Assembly (NCBI RefSeq): GCF_018397995.1
Contig: NZ_BBQH01000078.1
Location: 62,001-126,000 of the forward strand
Length of the DNA stretch: 64,000 nt
Direction of reading: 5' to 3'
DNA from: Rhizomonospora bruguierae
GTDB lineage: Bacteria > Actinomycetota > Actinomycetes > Mycobacteriales > Micromonosporaceae
A program made the position numbers and the translations under genes. Each line of letters starts with the position of its first letter. Position 1 is the stretch's first letter. Positions 25,318-33,285 of this stretch are shown here, piece by piece. The notes below the pieces were generated by a model. The model made no database searches, was not told the DNA's origin, and saw only the letters and a list, made by a program, of their open reading frames with translations.

Positions 25318-27921
25318 GTGGAGCTGCCGGTGGGCAGACGCTTACCCACGGTCGCCGCGTCGCTCGGTTGTGCCGCGGCCATGGGCCTGGCCCTCGCCGG
25401 CGCCCCGGCCGGTGTGGCCGAGGCGGCCGCCGACCGGGCGGCTGCCCGGTCGAACTCCCAATGGCTCGCGGGTCAGCTCGCCGACGACGGGACCCTCGAG
25501 AATCCGATGGGTGGCGTGCTGCCCGACCACGGGTTGATGATCGACGTGCTGCTCGCCATGTACGCCTCCGGCGATGGCCGGCTGGCCGACCCGATCGTGG
25601 GCTACCTCGACGACGGCGGCCACGCCAGCGACTACTTCACCTGGGACGGGTTGGTCCCCGACGCCGGCTTCGACGCCATCATCGTCGGCGGCGCCGCCGC
25701 GAAGGTTCTGGTCGCCGCCGAGGTCGCGGGCCGCGATCCGCGCGCGTTCGACGGCTACGACATGGTCGCCGAGACCCGGGCCGCGATCATGCGATCGGGG
25801 CCCGACAAGGGACGCGTCAGCAACTATTCCAAGAACCCCGAGTACGCGGACTGGGTCAGCAACGACGCCAACGTGTTCGGGCAGTCGCTCGCCCTGATCG
25901 GGCTGGCCGGCGTGGGCGAGGTGGACCAGCTCGCGGTCGACACCCTGGTGACCCAGCAGTGCGGCGAGGGGTACTTCCGGATCTTCTTCGCGTACGTCCC
26001 CACCGACGAGGTGGGCGACCACGTGACGCCCAACGGCTACAAGGTCTCGACGTGCGAGGAGGGTAAGGAGTTCGGCGCCTCCGCGCCGGACGGCGACGCG
26101 ACGGGCATGGCACTGTCCGCGATGCTGGCCGCCCGCGCGGCGGGCGCGGCGGGGCTGGACGAGCCGATCGACCGGACGGTCGCGTGGCTGAAGGCCAACC
26201 AGGACGCCGGCGGCGGCTGGGGTGGTGGCGTCCGGACCGAGGCGCCCAACACCAACAGCACCGGGCTCATCGTGCAGGCGCTCGCCGAGCACGGCGGTGC
26301 CGAAGCCGCCGTGGCGAAGGGGGTCGAGTACCTGCGCGGCGCCCAGGTGACCGAGGCCGACGCCGGCACCGCCCTCGGGACCGCCCTCGGCGCCATCGCT
26401 TACAACCTCGCCGATCGCGACGCCGCCCGCACGACCGGAATCGTCGGGATCGACACGTGGATCCGGGCCAGCGCCCAGGCCTCGCTCGGGCTCTCGCAGG
26501 TCGGCTTCCACGCGCTGACCCTGGGCGAGATCCCGGTCGATCCCCCGCCCACACCCACGCCCACCCGCACCGCGACGCCCACGCCAACCCCCACCCGGAC
26601 CCCGACCGCCGCACGGACGATCACCAAGACGGTGACCAAGACCGTCACCGTCACCCCGTCGCCGACGGCCACCCGGCCGCTGCCGCCTCCGCTGCCTCCT
26701 CGCACCAGCACCAGCCCGGCCGTCCCGCAAACCGGCCCCCCGCCGCAGGCCGGTACCGTCTCGGCCGCCGGCCGGTTGGGCGGCTACCTGGCCAGCCAGT
26801 TGGTCGGTGGCGACCACGTCGAGATCACCCGCAACGGCGAGACGTTCGTCGACTACGACGCGACCGCCGACCTGGTACTCGCCCTGCGGGCGCTGGGCGA
26901 GCAGCCCGCCGCGATCGGCCGCGTCACCCGGTTCCTGCTGGCGCCCGACGCCATCCAGGCGTACGCCCACGGCGCTCCGTACGAGAAGGTCCCGGCCGCG
27001 TACGCCGAGCCGCTGGCCAAGCTCCAGATCATCGCCCGGTTCGCGCAGGCCGACGGGGACGGGCCCGCCGACATCCGGCAGACGATCGGCCGGCTGGCGG
27101 CCGACCTGGCCGGGCTGGGGGCCGACGACGGCCGGTTCGTCGACACCGGCGCCTTCGCCGACAGTTCGCAGTCGGTGCGCGGGCACGCCTGGGCCATCCT
27201 GGCGACCCTCGCCGACCCCGATTCCGGCGGTGCCACCGCGGCGCTCGACCTGCTCATCGCGCACCAGTGCGCCGACGGCACGTTCCCGGTGGCGCTGGCA
27301 TCCGCCAGGTGCGCCACCGGCGATCTCGCCGCCACCGCGGCCGCGGTCCAGGCGCTCAACGGCCGATCCTCGTCCCAGCCCGTTCCCACGCCGGAGCCGG
27401 GTGAGGGCGGCGGCGTGCCCGGCGGGTGGTCGAAGGAGCGCGTCCGTTCCCTCGAACGGGCCGCCGCCGCGCTGGCCGCCCGCAGCGGTGGTGGGATCGT
27501 CCGCGGGCCGGCCGGCGGCCCCGACCCGCTGCTCAGCGCGATCGCCGCGGGCGGTCGCCAGGCCGCCGGTCTGGACGCGAGCGACACCGCACGGTTGTTG
27601 AGCGCGACGCTGCGCCCCGACGGTGGCGTGGCCGGGTCGGGCGGCGTGGTCAGCGACCCCTCGACCAGCATCGCCGTCGCGCCGGGGGTCGCGGGCCGGA
27701 CGTGGGCCGCCGCGGCCAACTCACCCGTTGTCATGGCCGTGCGACTTCCGCTGACCGGGGCCGGTCCGCCGGCCGTTCCCGTGGCGGTCAGCGCCGCGGA
27801 CGTGTCGATCTGGTTCGTCCTCGGCCTGGTCGCGGCCGGCTTCCTGCTCGCCGTCGCGCTGCTGCTCGGTCGGCGTTACCTGGTCCACCGCAACCCCACT
27901 GCGAAGGCGGTCGCCCCATGA
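25318..27921 (+). CDS. Surface-anchored alpha/alpha-toroid protein of B12 uptake operon
   Basis: 867 residues. Signal peptide (about 1-35); a first prenyltransferase/squalene-cyclase-like repeat domain (about 38-400) with WLKANQDAGGGWGGG-type motifs; a Thr/Pro-rich extended linker (about 404-475); a second domain of the same kind (about 484-690); then a C-terminal membrane helix (about 818-845) with a short basic tail. No cyclase DxDD motif is evident, so it is probably not an enzyme. Transcobalamin and intrinsic factor use the same alpha6-alpha6 fold to grip B12. With the riboswitch and ECF genes, a surface corrinoid-binding role is the best guess. Confidence 0.75.
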   Translation: MELPVGRRLPTVAASLGCAAAMGLALAGAPAGVAEAAADRAAARSNSQWLAGQLADDGTLENPMGGVLPDHGLMIDVLLAMYASGDGRLADPIVGYLDDGGHASDYFTWDGLVPDAGFDAIIVGGAAAKVLVAAEVAGRDPRAFDGYDMVAETRAAIMRSGPDKGRVSNYSKNPEYADWVSNDANVFGQSLALIGLAGVGEVDQLAVDTLVTQQCGEGYFRIFFAYVPTDEVGDHVTPNGYKVSTCEEGKEFGASAPDGDATGMALSAMLAARAAGAAGLDEPIDRTVAWLKANQDAGGGWGGGVRTEAPNTNSTGLIVQALAEHGGAEAAVAKGVEYLRGAQVTEADAGTALGTALGAIAYNLADRDAARTTGIVGIDTWIRASAQASLGLSQVGFHALTLGEIPVDPPPTPTPTRTATPTPTPTRTPTAARTITKTVTKTVTVTPSPTATRPLPPPLPPRTSTSPAVPQTGPPPQAGTVSAAGRLGGYLASQLVGGDHVEITRNGETFVDYDATADLVLALRALGEQPAAIGRVTRFLLAPDAIQAYAHGAPYEKVPAAYAEPLAKLQIIARFAQADGDGPADIRQTIGRLAADLAGLGADDGRFVDTGAFADSSQSVRGHAWAILATLADPDSGGATAALDLLIAHQCADGTFPVALASARCATGDLAATAAAVQALNGRSSSQPVPTPEPGEGGGVPGGWSKERVRSLERAAAALAARSGGGIVRGPAGGPDPLLSAIAAGGRQAAGLDASDTARLLSATLRPDGGVAGSGGVVSDPSTSIAVAPGVAGRTWAAAANSPVVMAVRLPLTGAGPPAVPVAVSAADVSIWFVLGLVAAGFLLAVALLLGRRYLVHRNPTAKAVAP

Positions 27922-28526
27922 AGAAGATCCTGGCTCTGCTCGGCGGGTCCGTCCTGTTGGCCGGTCTCGTCCTGGCTCCCGCGACCGCGGCGAGCGCCAT
28001 CGACACCACGAAGGGGTACCCGGGCATCTGCACCGGATCGGACGCCCTGACCGGCGTGACGGTCGTCATCGACTTCCAGGAACTCGACGGCAACGGCGGC
28101 GTCGCCGCCCCGACCATCACCCGGTGCTCGCCCAACGCCACCCCGGGGGCGCAGCGCACCGGCATCCAGGCGTTGCAGGACGCGGGCGTGTCGGTCACCG
28201 GTGCGGCGCAGTGGGGTCTGGCCTTCGTCTGCCGGCTGGAGGGCCGCCCCTCGGCCACCGAGAGCATCCCGCGGACCAGCAACCCGACCTACAAGGAGGC
28301 ATGCGTGGTGACCCCGCCGGCCGAGGCCTACTGGTCCTACTGGCACGCGACCGGAGCGGGCACCACCTGGACGTACAGCAGCTACGGCGCCCTCAACCGG
28401 AACGTCGTCCCGGGCGGCTTCGAGGGCTGGTCGTTCTCGCTGAACCGGACCGCGTCGACCAACCCGGTGCCCCGGGTCACGCCGAGGAACCCCGCGGTCA
28501 GCCCCGGCGCCCTGGCGGTCCAGTGA
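27918..28526 (+). CDS. Secreted SCO2322-like protein, copy 1
   Basis: 202 residues; the ATG overlaps the previous stop (ATGA). A signal peptide (1-30) precedes one domain of about 150 residues with conserved cysteines and the motifs VIDFQEL, WGLAFVCRLEGRP, YWSYWHA and GGFEGWSFSLN. The neighbouring protein repeats the same motifs, so this is a paralogous pair. The domain resembles the SCO2322 family found with ECF transporters in actinomycetes and is reminiscent of the DUF4430 domain of transcobalamin-like proteins. It lacks the membrane anchor of copy 2 and may be released or held by a partner. Confidence 0.7.
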   Translation: MKKILALLGGSVLLAGLVLAPATAASAIDTTKGYPGICTGSDALTGVTVVIDFQELDGNGGVAAPTITRCSPNATPGAQRTGIQALQDAGVSVTGAAQWGLAFVCRLEGRPSATESIPRTSNPTYKEACVVTPPAEAYWSYWHATGAGTTWTYSSYGALNRNVVPGGFEGWSFSLNRTASTNPVPRVTPRNPAVSPGALAVQ

Positions 28527-29503
28527 GCCGAGGCGCCACGGCCAAGGTGCTGGCCACAGCGGCCGCCATCGCGGTGGCGGCGGTCGTGGCGCCGGCGCCA
28601 CCGGCCGCGTACGCCATCGACCAGGGCAAGGGCCGGCCGGGCTTCTGCCCATCCGCGACCGGGGTCACCGTCGTGGTCGACTTCCAGCAACTCGGTGGTA
28701 CGACGATCGTGCGGTGCTACCCGAGCGGTACCCGGGGCACCGGGCTGGACGCGCTCAAGGGCGCGGGCTTCCAGATCGCCGGGGTGCAGCGGTGGGGCGA
28801 GGCGTTCATCTGCCGCATCGAGAACCGCCCGGCAGCGGTCGAGGAGATCCCGATCAAGGGGAACGAGGGTTACCGGGAGAGGTGCGTCGACACGCCCCCC
28901 GCGGCCGGCTACTGGTCGTACTGGCATGCGGCGAACAACTGCCCGTGGGTCTACAGCCAATGGGGGGTGAAGAACCGGGACTTCATCCCCGGTGGCTTCG
29001 AGGGCTGGTCGTTCTCCCTGAACGCGACCGCCGAGACCAACCCGAGGCCACGCATCGCCCCGGTGCGGCCCGGCACCGGCGGCCAGCCGTGTTTCGTCCG
29101 GGTGGAACCGGAGCCCACGAGCAACGACCCGAACGAGAAACAGCCGGCTCAGGGCGGGGCGGGGCCCGGTGGGCCGGGCGGTCCGGCCACGGGCGGCGGT
29201 CCGGCCACGGGCGGCGGCCCGGCGGGGGGTGCCCGCCCGGGCGGCGGGTCACCGACGCCCGAGGCCAGCGAGAGTTCCCTGCCGCCGCCGTTGCCGCGGC
29301 CCACCGCCAGCGTGATCGCGCTCGATGCCGCCGACAACGTCGAGTACACCGGCGGTGAGCAGGCCGAGGACGTCAACGACGTGATCCGGAGGCAGTCCGG
29401 TGCCAGCGGCTACGCCCCGTGGGCGGCCGGGATCGCGGTCGCGCTGCTCCTGGCGGCGACGTGGCTGACGGCGCGGCGCCGCGCGCGGGCCCGGAAGGCG
29501 TGA
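28523..29503 (+). CDS. SCO2322-like protein, copy 2, membrane-anchored
   Basis: 326 residues from a GTG overlapping the previous stop (GTGA). A signal peptide (1-34) precedes a domain homologous to copy 1 (VVDFQQL, WGEAFICRIENRP, YWSYWHA, GGFEGWSFSLN). A Gly/Pro-rich linker (about 195-260) and a C-terminal membrane helix (about 300-320) followed by Arg residues anchor it to the membrane. It probably presents a corrinoid to the ECF transporter encoded by the next three genes; this is inferred from context. Confidence 0.75.
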   Translation: MSRGATAKVLATAAAIAVAAVVAPAPPAAYAIDQGKGRPGFCPSATGVTVVVDFQQLGGTTIVRCYPSGTRGTGLDALKGAGFQIAGVQRWGEAFICRIENRPAAVEEIPIKGNEGYRERCVDTPPAAGYWSYWHAANNCPWVYSQWGVKNRDFIPGGFEGWSFSLNATAETNPRPRIAPVRPGTGGQPCFVRVEPEPTSNDPNEKQPAQGGAGPGGPGGPATGGGPATGGGPAGGARPGGGSPTPEASESSLPPPLPRPTASVIALDAADNVEYTGGEQAEDVNDVIRRQSGASGYAPWAAGIAVALLLAATWLTARRRARARKA

Positions 29504-30684
29504 GGCCGGCCGGTTGGGTCGTCCGGTACTTCCTGCCGCGCGACCTGCATCCCGCCGCCTGGTGGGTCTGGGCGCTGGGCCTGGCCGCCGCGGCCAGCCG
29601 GACCACCAATCCGTGGCTGCTGGCCACCGTCCTGGCGGTCGCCTGCTGCACCGTCGTGGCCCGCCGGTGCGACGCGCCGTGGGCGATGGCGTTTCGCATG
29701 TACCTCTACCTCGGCGCACTGATCGTCGTGCTCCGGGTGTTTTTCCGCTTCGTGTTCGGCGGTGCCGAGGGCTCGACGATCATCCTCCGGCTGCCCGAGA
29801 TCCCGCTGCCCGCCTGGGCGGCCGGCATCCGGCTGCTCGGCGACGTGTCGGCCGAGTCGGTGCTCGGCGGGCTCTACGACGGCCTGCGGCTGGCCACGAT
29901 GGTGGTCTGTCTCGGCGCGGCGAACGCCCTGGCCAACCCGAAGCGGCTGCTCAAGGCGATGCCGGCGGCGCTCTACGAACTGGGTACGGCCGTCACGGTG
30001 GCCCTGTCGGTGTTCCCCCAGCTGGCCGAGAGCGTGCTGCGTGTCCGGCAGGCCCGGAAACTGCGCGGCGGTGGCGGCCGCGGCTTCCCCGCGCTGCGGG
30101 CGATCGTCATCCCGGTGCTCGCCGACGCCCTCGACCGCTCGCTGCTGCTGGCCGCCTCGATGGACTCGCGCGGCTACGGCCGGGCGGGCACCGCCTCCGC
30201 CCGGGCGCGGCTGGTCACCGGCTCGTTCATGATCGTCGGTCTGATCGGTGTGTGTGTCGGCATCTACGCGACCCTCGACGGCACGACGCCCCGGTTCCTG
30301 GCCGGGCCGGTCCTGGTGGCCGGCCTGGCGGTCGCCCTGCTCGGATTCCGCAGCGCCGGGCGTCGGGTCCACCGCACCCGGTACCGGCCGACCCGCTGGC
30401 AGGTGGCCGAGGTCGTGGTCGCCGCGAGCGGCCTCGGCGCCGCGCTCGTGCTGTTCGCGACGTCCAGCGTCGACCCCACCAACCTCAACCCGTCACTGAT
30501 CAATCTCTCCTGGCCGTTGCTCTCCTGGACGCCGTTGTGCGGGGTGCTGCTCGGGGTCATTCCGGCGTTTCTCGCCCCGCCACCGGCGACCGCGCCGGGC
30601 GACGAGGCCGCGGATCCACCGGGCGGCCGCGCGGAGGGACCGATCGCCGACCCGCGCGACCACGCCGAGAAGGTACTTCGATGA
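29500..30684 (+). CDS. ECF transporter T component (CbiQ/EcfT family)
   Basis: 394 residues, start GTG overlapping the previous stop. About eight hydrophobic segments are seen; the cytoplasmic coupling region has VRQARKLRGGG and, later, AASMDSRGYGRAG, the two Arg-containing motifs that dock onto the ATPases in EcfT proteins. The C-terminal third is longer than in typical EcfT and adds membrane segments plus a hydrophilic tail. It links substrate capture by the S protein to ATP hydrolysis. Confidence 0.87.
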   Translation: MRPAGWVVRYFLPRDLHPAAWWVWALGLAAAASRTTNPWLLATVLAVACCTVVARRCDAPWAMAFRMYLYLGALIVVLRVFFRFVFGGAEGSTIILRLPEIPLPAWAAGIRLLGDVSAESVLGGLYDGLRLATMVVCLGAANALANPKRLLKAMPAALYELGTAVTVALSVFPQLAESVLRVRQARKLRGGGGRGFPALRAIVIPVLADALDRSLLLAASMDSRGYGRAGTASARARLVTGSFMIVGLIGVCVGIYATLDGTTPRFLAGPVLVAGLAVALLGFRSAGRRVHRTRYRPTRWQVAEVVVAASGLGAALVLFATSSVDPTNLNPSLINLSWPLLSWTPLCGVLLGVIPAFLAPPPATAPGDEAADPPGGRAEGPIADPRDHAEKVLR

Positions 30685-32288
30685 TCCACATCGACCGCGT
30701 CAGCTTCCACTACCGCGGCACCCCGAGACCCGTGCTGGCCGACGTCAGCCTCACGATCGACGAGGGCGAACTCGTGGTGGTCGCCGGCCGTACCGGGGTG
30801 GGCAAGTCCACGCTGCTCGGCACCGTCAACGGGCTCGTGCCGCACTTCACCGGCGGGCACCTCGACGGCGTGGTCACCGTCGACGGCGTGAGCACCCGGA
30901 CGCGACCGCCGCGCGAGTTCGCCCACCTCGTCGGCGTGGTCGGCCAGGACCCGCTCGCCGGCTTCGTGACCGACACCGTCGAGGAGGAACTGGCGTACGG
31001 GATGGAGCAGTTGGGCGTGGCGCCGCAGGTGATGCGCCGCCGCGTGGAGGAGACCCTCGACCTGCTGGGCATCGCGGACCTGCGCCGTCGCGCCCTACGC
31101 ACGCTCTCGGGTGGCCAGCAGCAGCGGGTGGCGGTCGGCTCGGTCCTGACGATGCACCCGAAGGTTCTCGTCCTGGACGAGCCGACCTCGGCGCTCGACC
31201 CCGTCGCCGCCGAGGACGTGCTGGCCACGCTGGCCCGGCTCGTCCACGATCTGGGCACCACGGTGCTGATGGCCGAGCATCGCCTGGAGCGGGTGGTTCC
31301 CTTCGCCGACCGCATGATCTACGTGCCGGGTGACGGTTCCGTGGCGATCGGCCCGCCGGCCGAGATCCTCGCGCGGTCGCCGGTCGCGCCACCGATCGTC
31401 GAACTGGGCCGGCTCGCCGGATGGGACCCGCTGCCGCTGACGGTCCGCGACGGCCGGCGGCGCGCCGCGGACGTACGCGCCCGGCTCGGGGCCGGGCCCC
31501 GGCCGGCGCGCACTCCCACGGCCCCCGGCTCGCCGCTGCTGACCGGCACGAACATCGTGGTCCGGTACGGCGCGACGGTCGCGGTGCGCGGCGTCTGCCT
31601 GACCCTGCGGGCCGGTCAGGTCGTCGCCGTCATGGGCCGCAACGGCTCCGGCAAGTCCTCCCTGCTCTGGGCGTTGCAGGGTGCGGGCCCCCGGCAGGGC
31701 GGAACGGTGCGGGTCGGGGACGCCGATCCCCGTGACCTGCCCGCCCGGCGCGCCCGCAAGCTGGTCGGGATGGTGCCCCAGACCGCCGGCGACCTGCTCT
31801 ACCTGGAGACGGTGGCCGAGGAGTGCGAGGCCGCCGACCGGGAGTCCGATGCCAGCCCCGGGTCCTGCCGAGCCCTGCTCGACCGGCTCGCCCCGGACAT
31901 CGACCCGGACCGGCATCCGCGGGATCTCTCCGAGGGGCAGCGCCTGGCGCTGGTCCTCGCCGTCCAACTGACCGCGGTCCCGCGGGTGATGCTGCTCGAC
32001 GAGCCCACCCGCGGCCTGGACTACCGCGCGAAGTCGGCGCTGGGAAAGGTCATCGCCGACCTCGCCGCGGCGGGGCGGGCGGTCGTGGTGGCGACGCACG
32101 ACGTGGAGTTCGTGGCCAGCGTCGCGGACCGGGTCATCGTGATGGCCGAGGGTGAGGTGGTGTCGGACGGGTCCACCGGGGAGGTGCTGGGCGCCTCGCC
32201 GGCCTTCGCCACCCAGGTCGCGAAGATCCTCGGCGAGGACTGGCTGACGGTCGCCGAGGTCGAGGCCGCGTTCCGGCGGGAGAGGTGA
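30681..32288 (+). CDS. Fused ECF transporter ATPase (two ABC domains)
   Basis: 535 residues with two complete ABC cassettes in one chain. First: Walker A GRTGVGKST (Lys42), signature LSGGQQQR, Walker B VLVLDEPTSALD. Second: Walker A GRNGSGKSS (about 320), signature LSEGQRL, Walker B VMLLDEPTRGLD. This replaces the usual EcfA1/EcfA2 pair. It overlaps its neighbours by ATGA and GTGATG, so the T, A and S genes are translationally coupled. It powers uptake of the S-component ligand, predicted to be cobalamin. Confidence 0.92.
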   Translation: MIHIDRVSFHYRGTPRPVLADVSLTIDEGELVVVAGRTGVGKSTLLGTVNGLVPHFTGGHLDGVVTVDGVSTRTRPPREFAHLVGVVGQDPLAGFVTDTVEEELAYGMEQLGVAPQVMRRRVEETLDLLGIADLRRRALRTLSGGQQQRVAVGSVLTMHPKVLVLDEPTSALDPVAAEDVLATLARLVHDLGTTVLMAEHRLERVVPFADRMIYVPGDGSVAIGPPAEILARSPVAPPIVELGRLAGWDPLPLTVRDGRRRAADVRARLGAGPRPARTPTAPGSPLLTGTNIVVRYGATVAVRGVCLTLRAGQVVAVMGRNGSGKSSLLWALQGAGPRQGGTVRVGDADPRDLPARRARKLVGMVPQTAGDLLYLETVAEECEAADRESDASPGSCRALLDRLAPDIDPDRHPRDLSEGQRLALVLAVQLTAVPRVMLLDEPTRGLDYRAKSALGKVIADLAAAGRAVVVATHDVEFVASVADRVIVMAEGEVVSDGSTGEVLGASPAFATQVAKILGEDWLTVAEVEAAFRRER

Positions 32289-33139
32289 TGACGAATCTCG
32301 CGGCGGGCCCCGACCACGCCGTACGGGTGGGGCCGCGGTCGGCGGCCGTGCTGGCCCTGGCCTCGGCCGCCGGCCTGATGATGTTCGTCTGGCCGTTGCT
32401 GGTGCGGGTCGAGCCGCAGAGCATGCAACACGCCCCGGATGCGCCGTTCATCTTCATGGGGATCCTGCCGCTGCTGATCATCGTCGTGCTCGCCGCGTTG
32501 ACCGAGGGCGGCATGGACGCGAAGGCGCTCGCGATGTTCGGGGTGCTCTCCGCGATCAACGCCGCGCTGCGGCCGCTGGGCGCCGGCACGGCGGGCATCG
32601 AGACCGTCTTCTTCATGCTCGTGCTCGCCGGGCGGGTCTTCGGCCCGGGCTTCGGCTTCGTCCTGGGCTGCACCTCGTTGTTCGCGTCCGCGTTGCTGAC
32701 CGCCGGGGTGGGGCCCTGGCTGCCCTTCCAGATGCTGTGTTCGGCGTGGATCGGCATGGGGGCGGGCCTGCTGCCCCGGCGGGTGACCGGCAAGGCCGAG
32801 ATCGCCATGCTCGTCGGGTACGGGATCGTCGTGGCCTACCTGTTCGGATTCCTGATGAACCTGTGGTTCTGGCCGTTCATCACCGGTGCGGAGGTCGACT
32901 ACTACGACGGGAGCATCTCCTACGTGCCGGGCGCCCCGGTGCTGGAGAACCTGCACCGGTTCGTCATCTTCACCCTCCTGACGTCAACCGCCGGCTGGGA
33001 CACCGGCCGCGCCATCACCAACACGGTGGCGATCCTCGTGGTGGGCCCGGCCGTGCTGGCGACCCTGCGACGGGCCTCGCGGAAGGCTTCGTTCGGTGTC
33101 TCGGGGACGTTCGCCACGCCGGACCGCCAGCCAAACTAG
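32288..33139 (+). CDS. ECF transporter S component, predicted cobalamin-specific
   Basis: 283 residues, about six membrane segments, no signal peptide. ATG 32288 overlaps the stop of the ATPase; GTG 32285 is an alternative. Small residues line the helices, and a PGFGFVLGC / FPFQML-like centre resembles S components of the CbrT type. S proteins bind the vitamin with high affinity and toggle in the membrane under T and A. The upstream cobalamin riboswitch argues for B12 or a precursor as ligand. Confidence 0.8.
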   Translation: MTNLAAGPDHAVRVGPRSAAVLALASAAGLMMFVWPLLVRVEPQSMQHAPDAPFIFMGILPLLIIVVLAALTEGGMDAKALAMFGVLSAINAALRPLGAGTAGIETVFFMLVLAGRVFGPGFGFVLGCTSLFASALLTAGVGPWLPFQMLCSAWIGMGAGLLPRRVTGKAEIAMLVGYGIVVAYLFGFLMNLWFWPFITGAEVDYYDGSISYVPGAPVLENLHRFVIFTLLTSTAGWDTGRAITNTVAILVVGPAVLATLRRASRKASFGVSGTFATPDRQPN

Positions 33140-33200
33140 CGATATCGGTCGAGTCCGGGGCGGCCCCCGACGCGCGGTGCCGCGCAGCACCCACCCACGC

Positions 33201-33222
33201 TATTTGCGTGACGACGCAAGTA
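33201..33222 (+). promoter_or_regulatory. ArsR-type operator ahead of the ABC importer
   Basis: TTGCGT-GACG-ACGCAA (33204-33219) is a perfect 6+4+6 inverted repeat flanked by TA-rich ends, like ArsR/SmtB sites (ATAnTTG...CAAnTAT). A second, similar 16-base site covers the start of the ArsR gene at 36810-36825, which points to that protein as the regulator of this operon. Confidence 0.65.
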
Positions 33223-33285
33223 TGTGGCATTGTCTGCGGTGGCCGCTTTTCTCACCCCGGGCTCGGGGGGATTTGGGGTGTGCGG

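Noticed and set aside
25318-27921. Calling the toroid protein a terpene (squalene-type) cyclase
   Set aside because: No DxDD or QW-repeat catalytic pattern is evident, and export signal, linker and membrane anchor argue for a surface protein.
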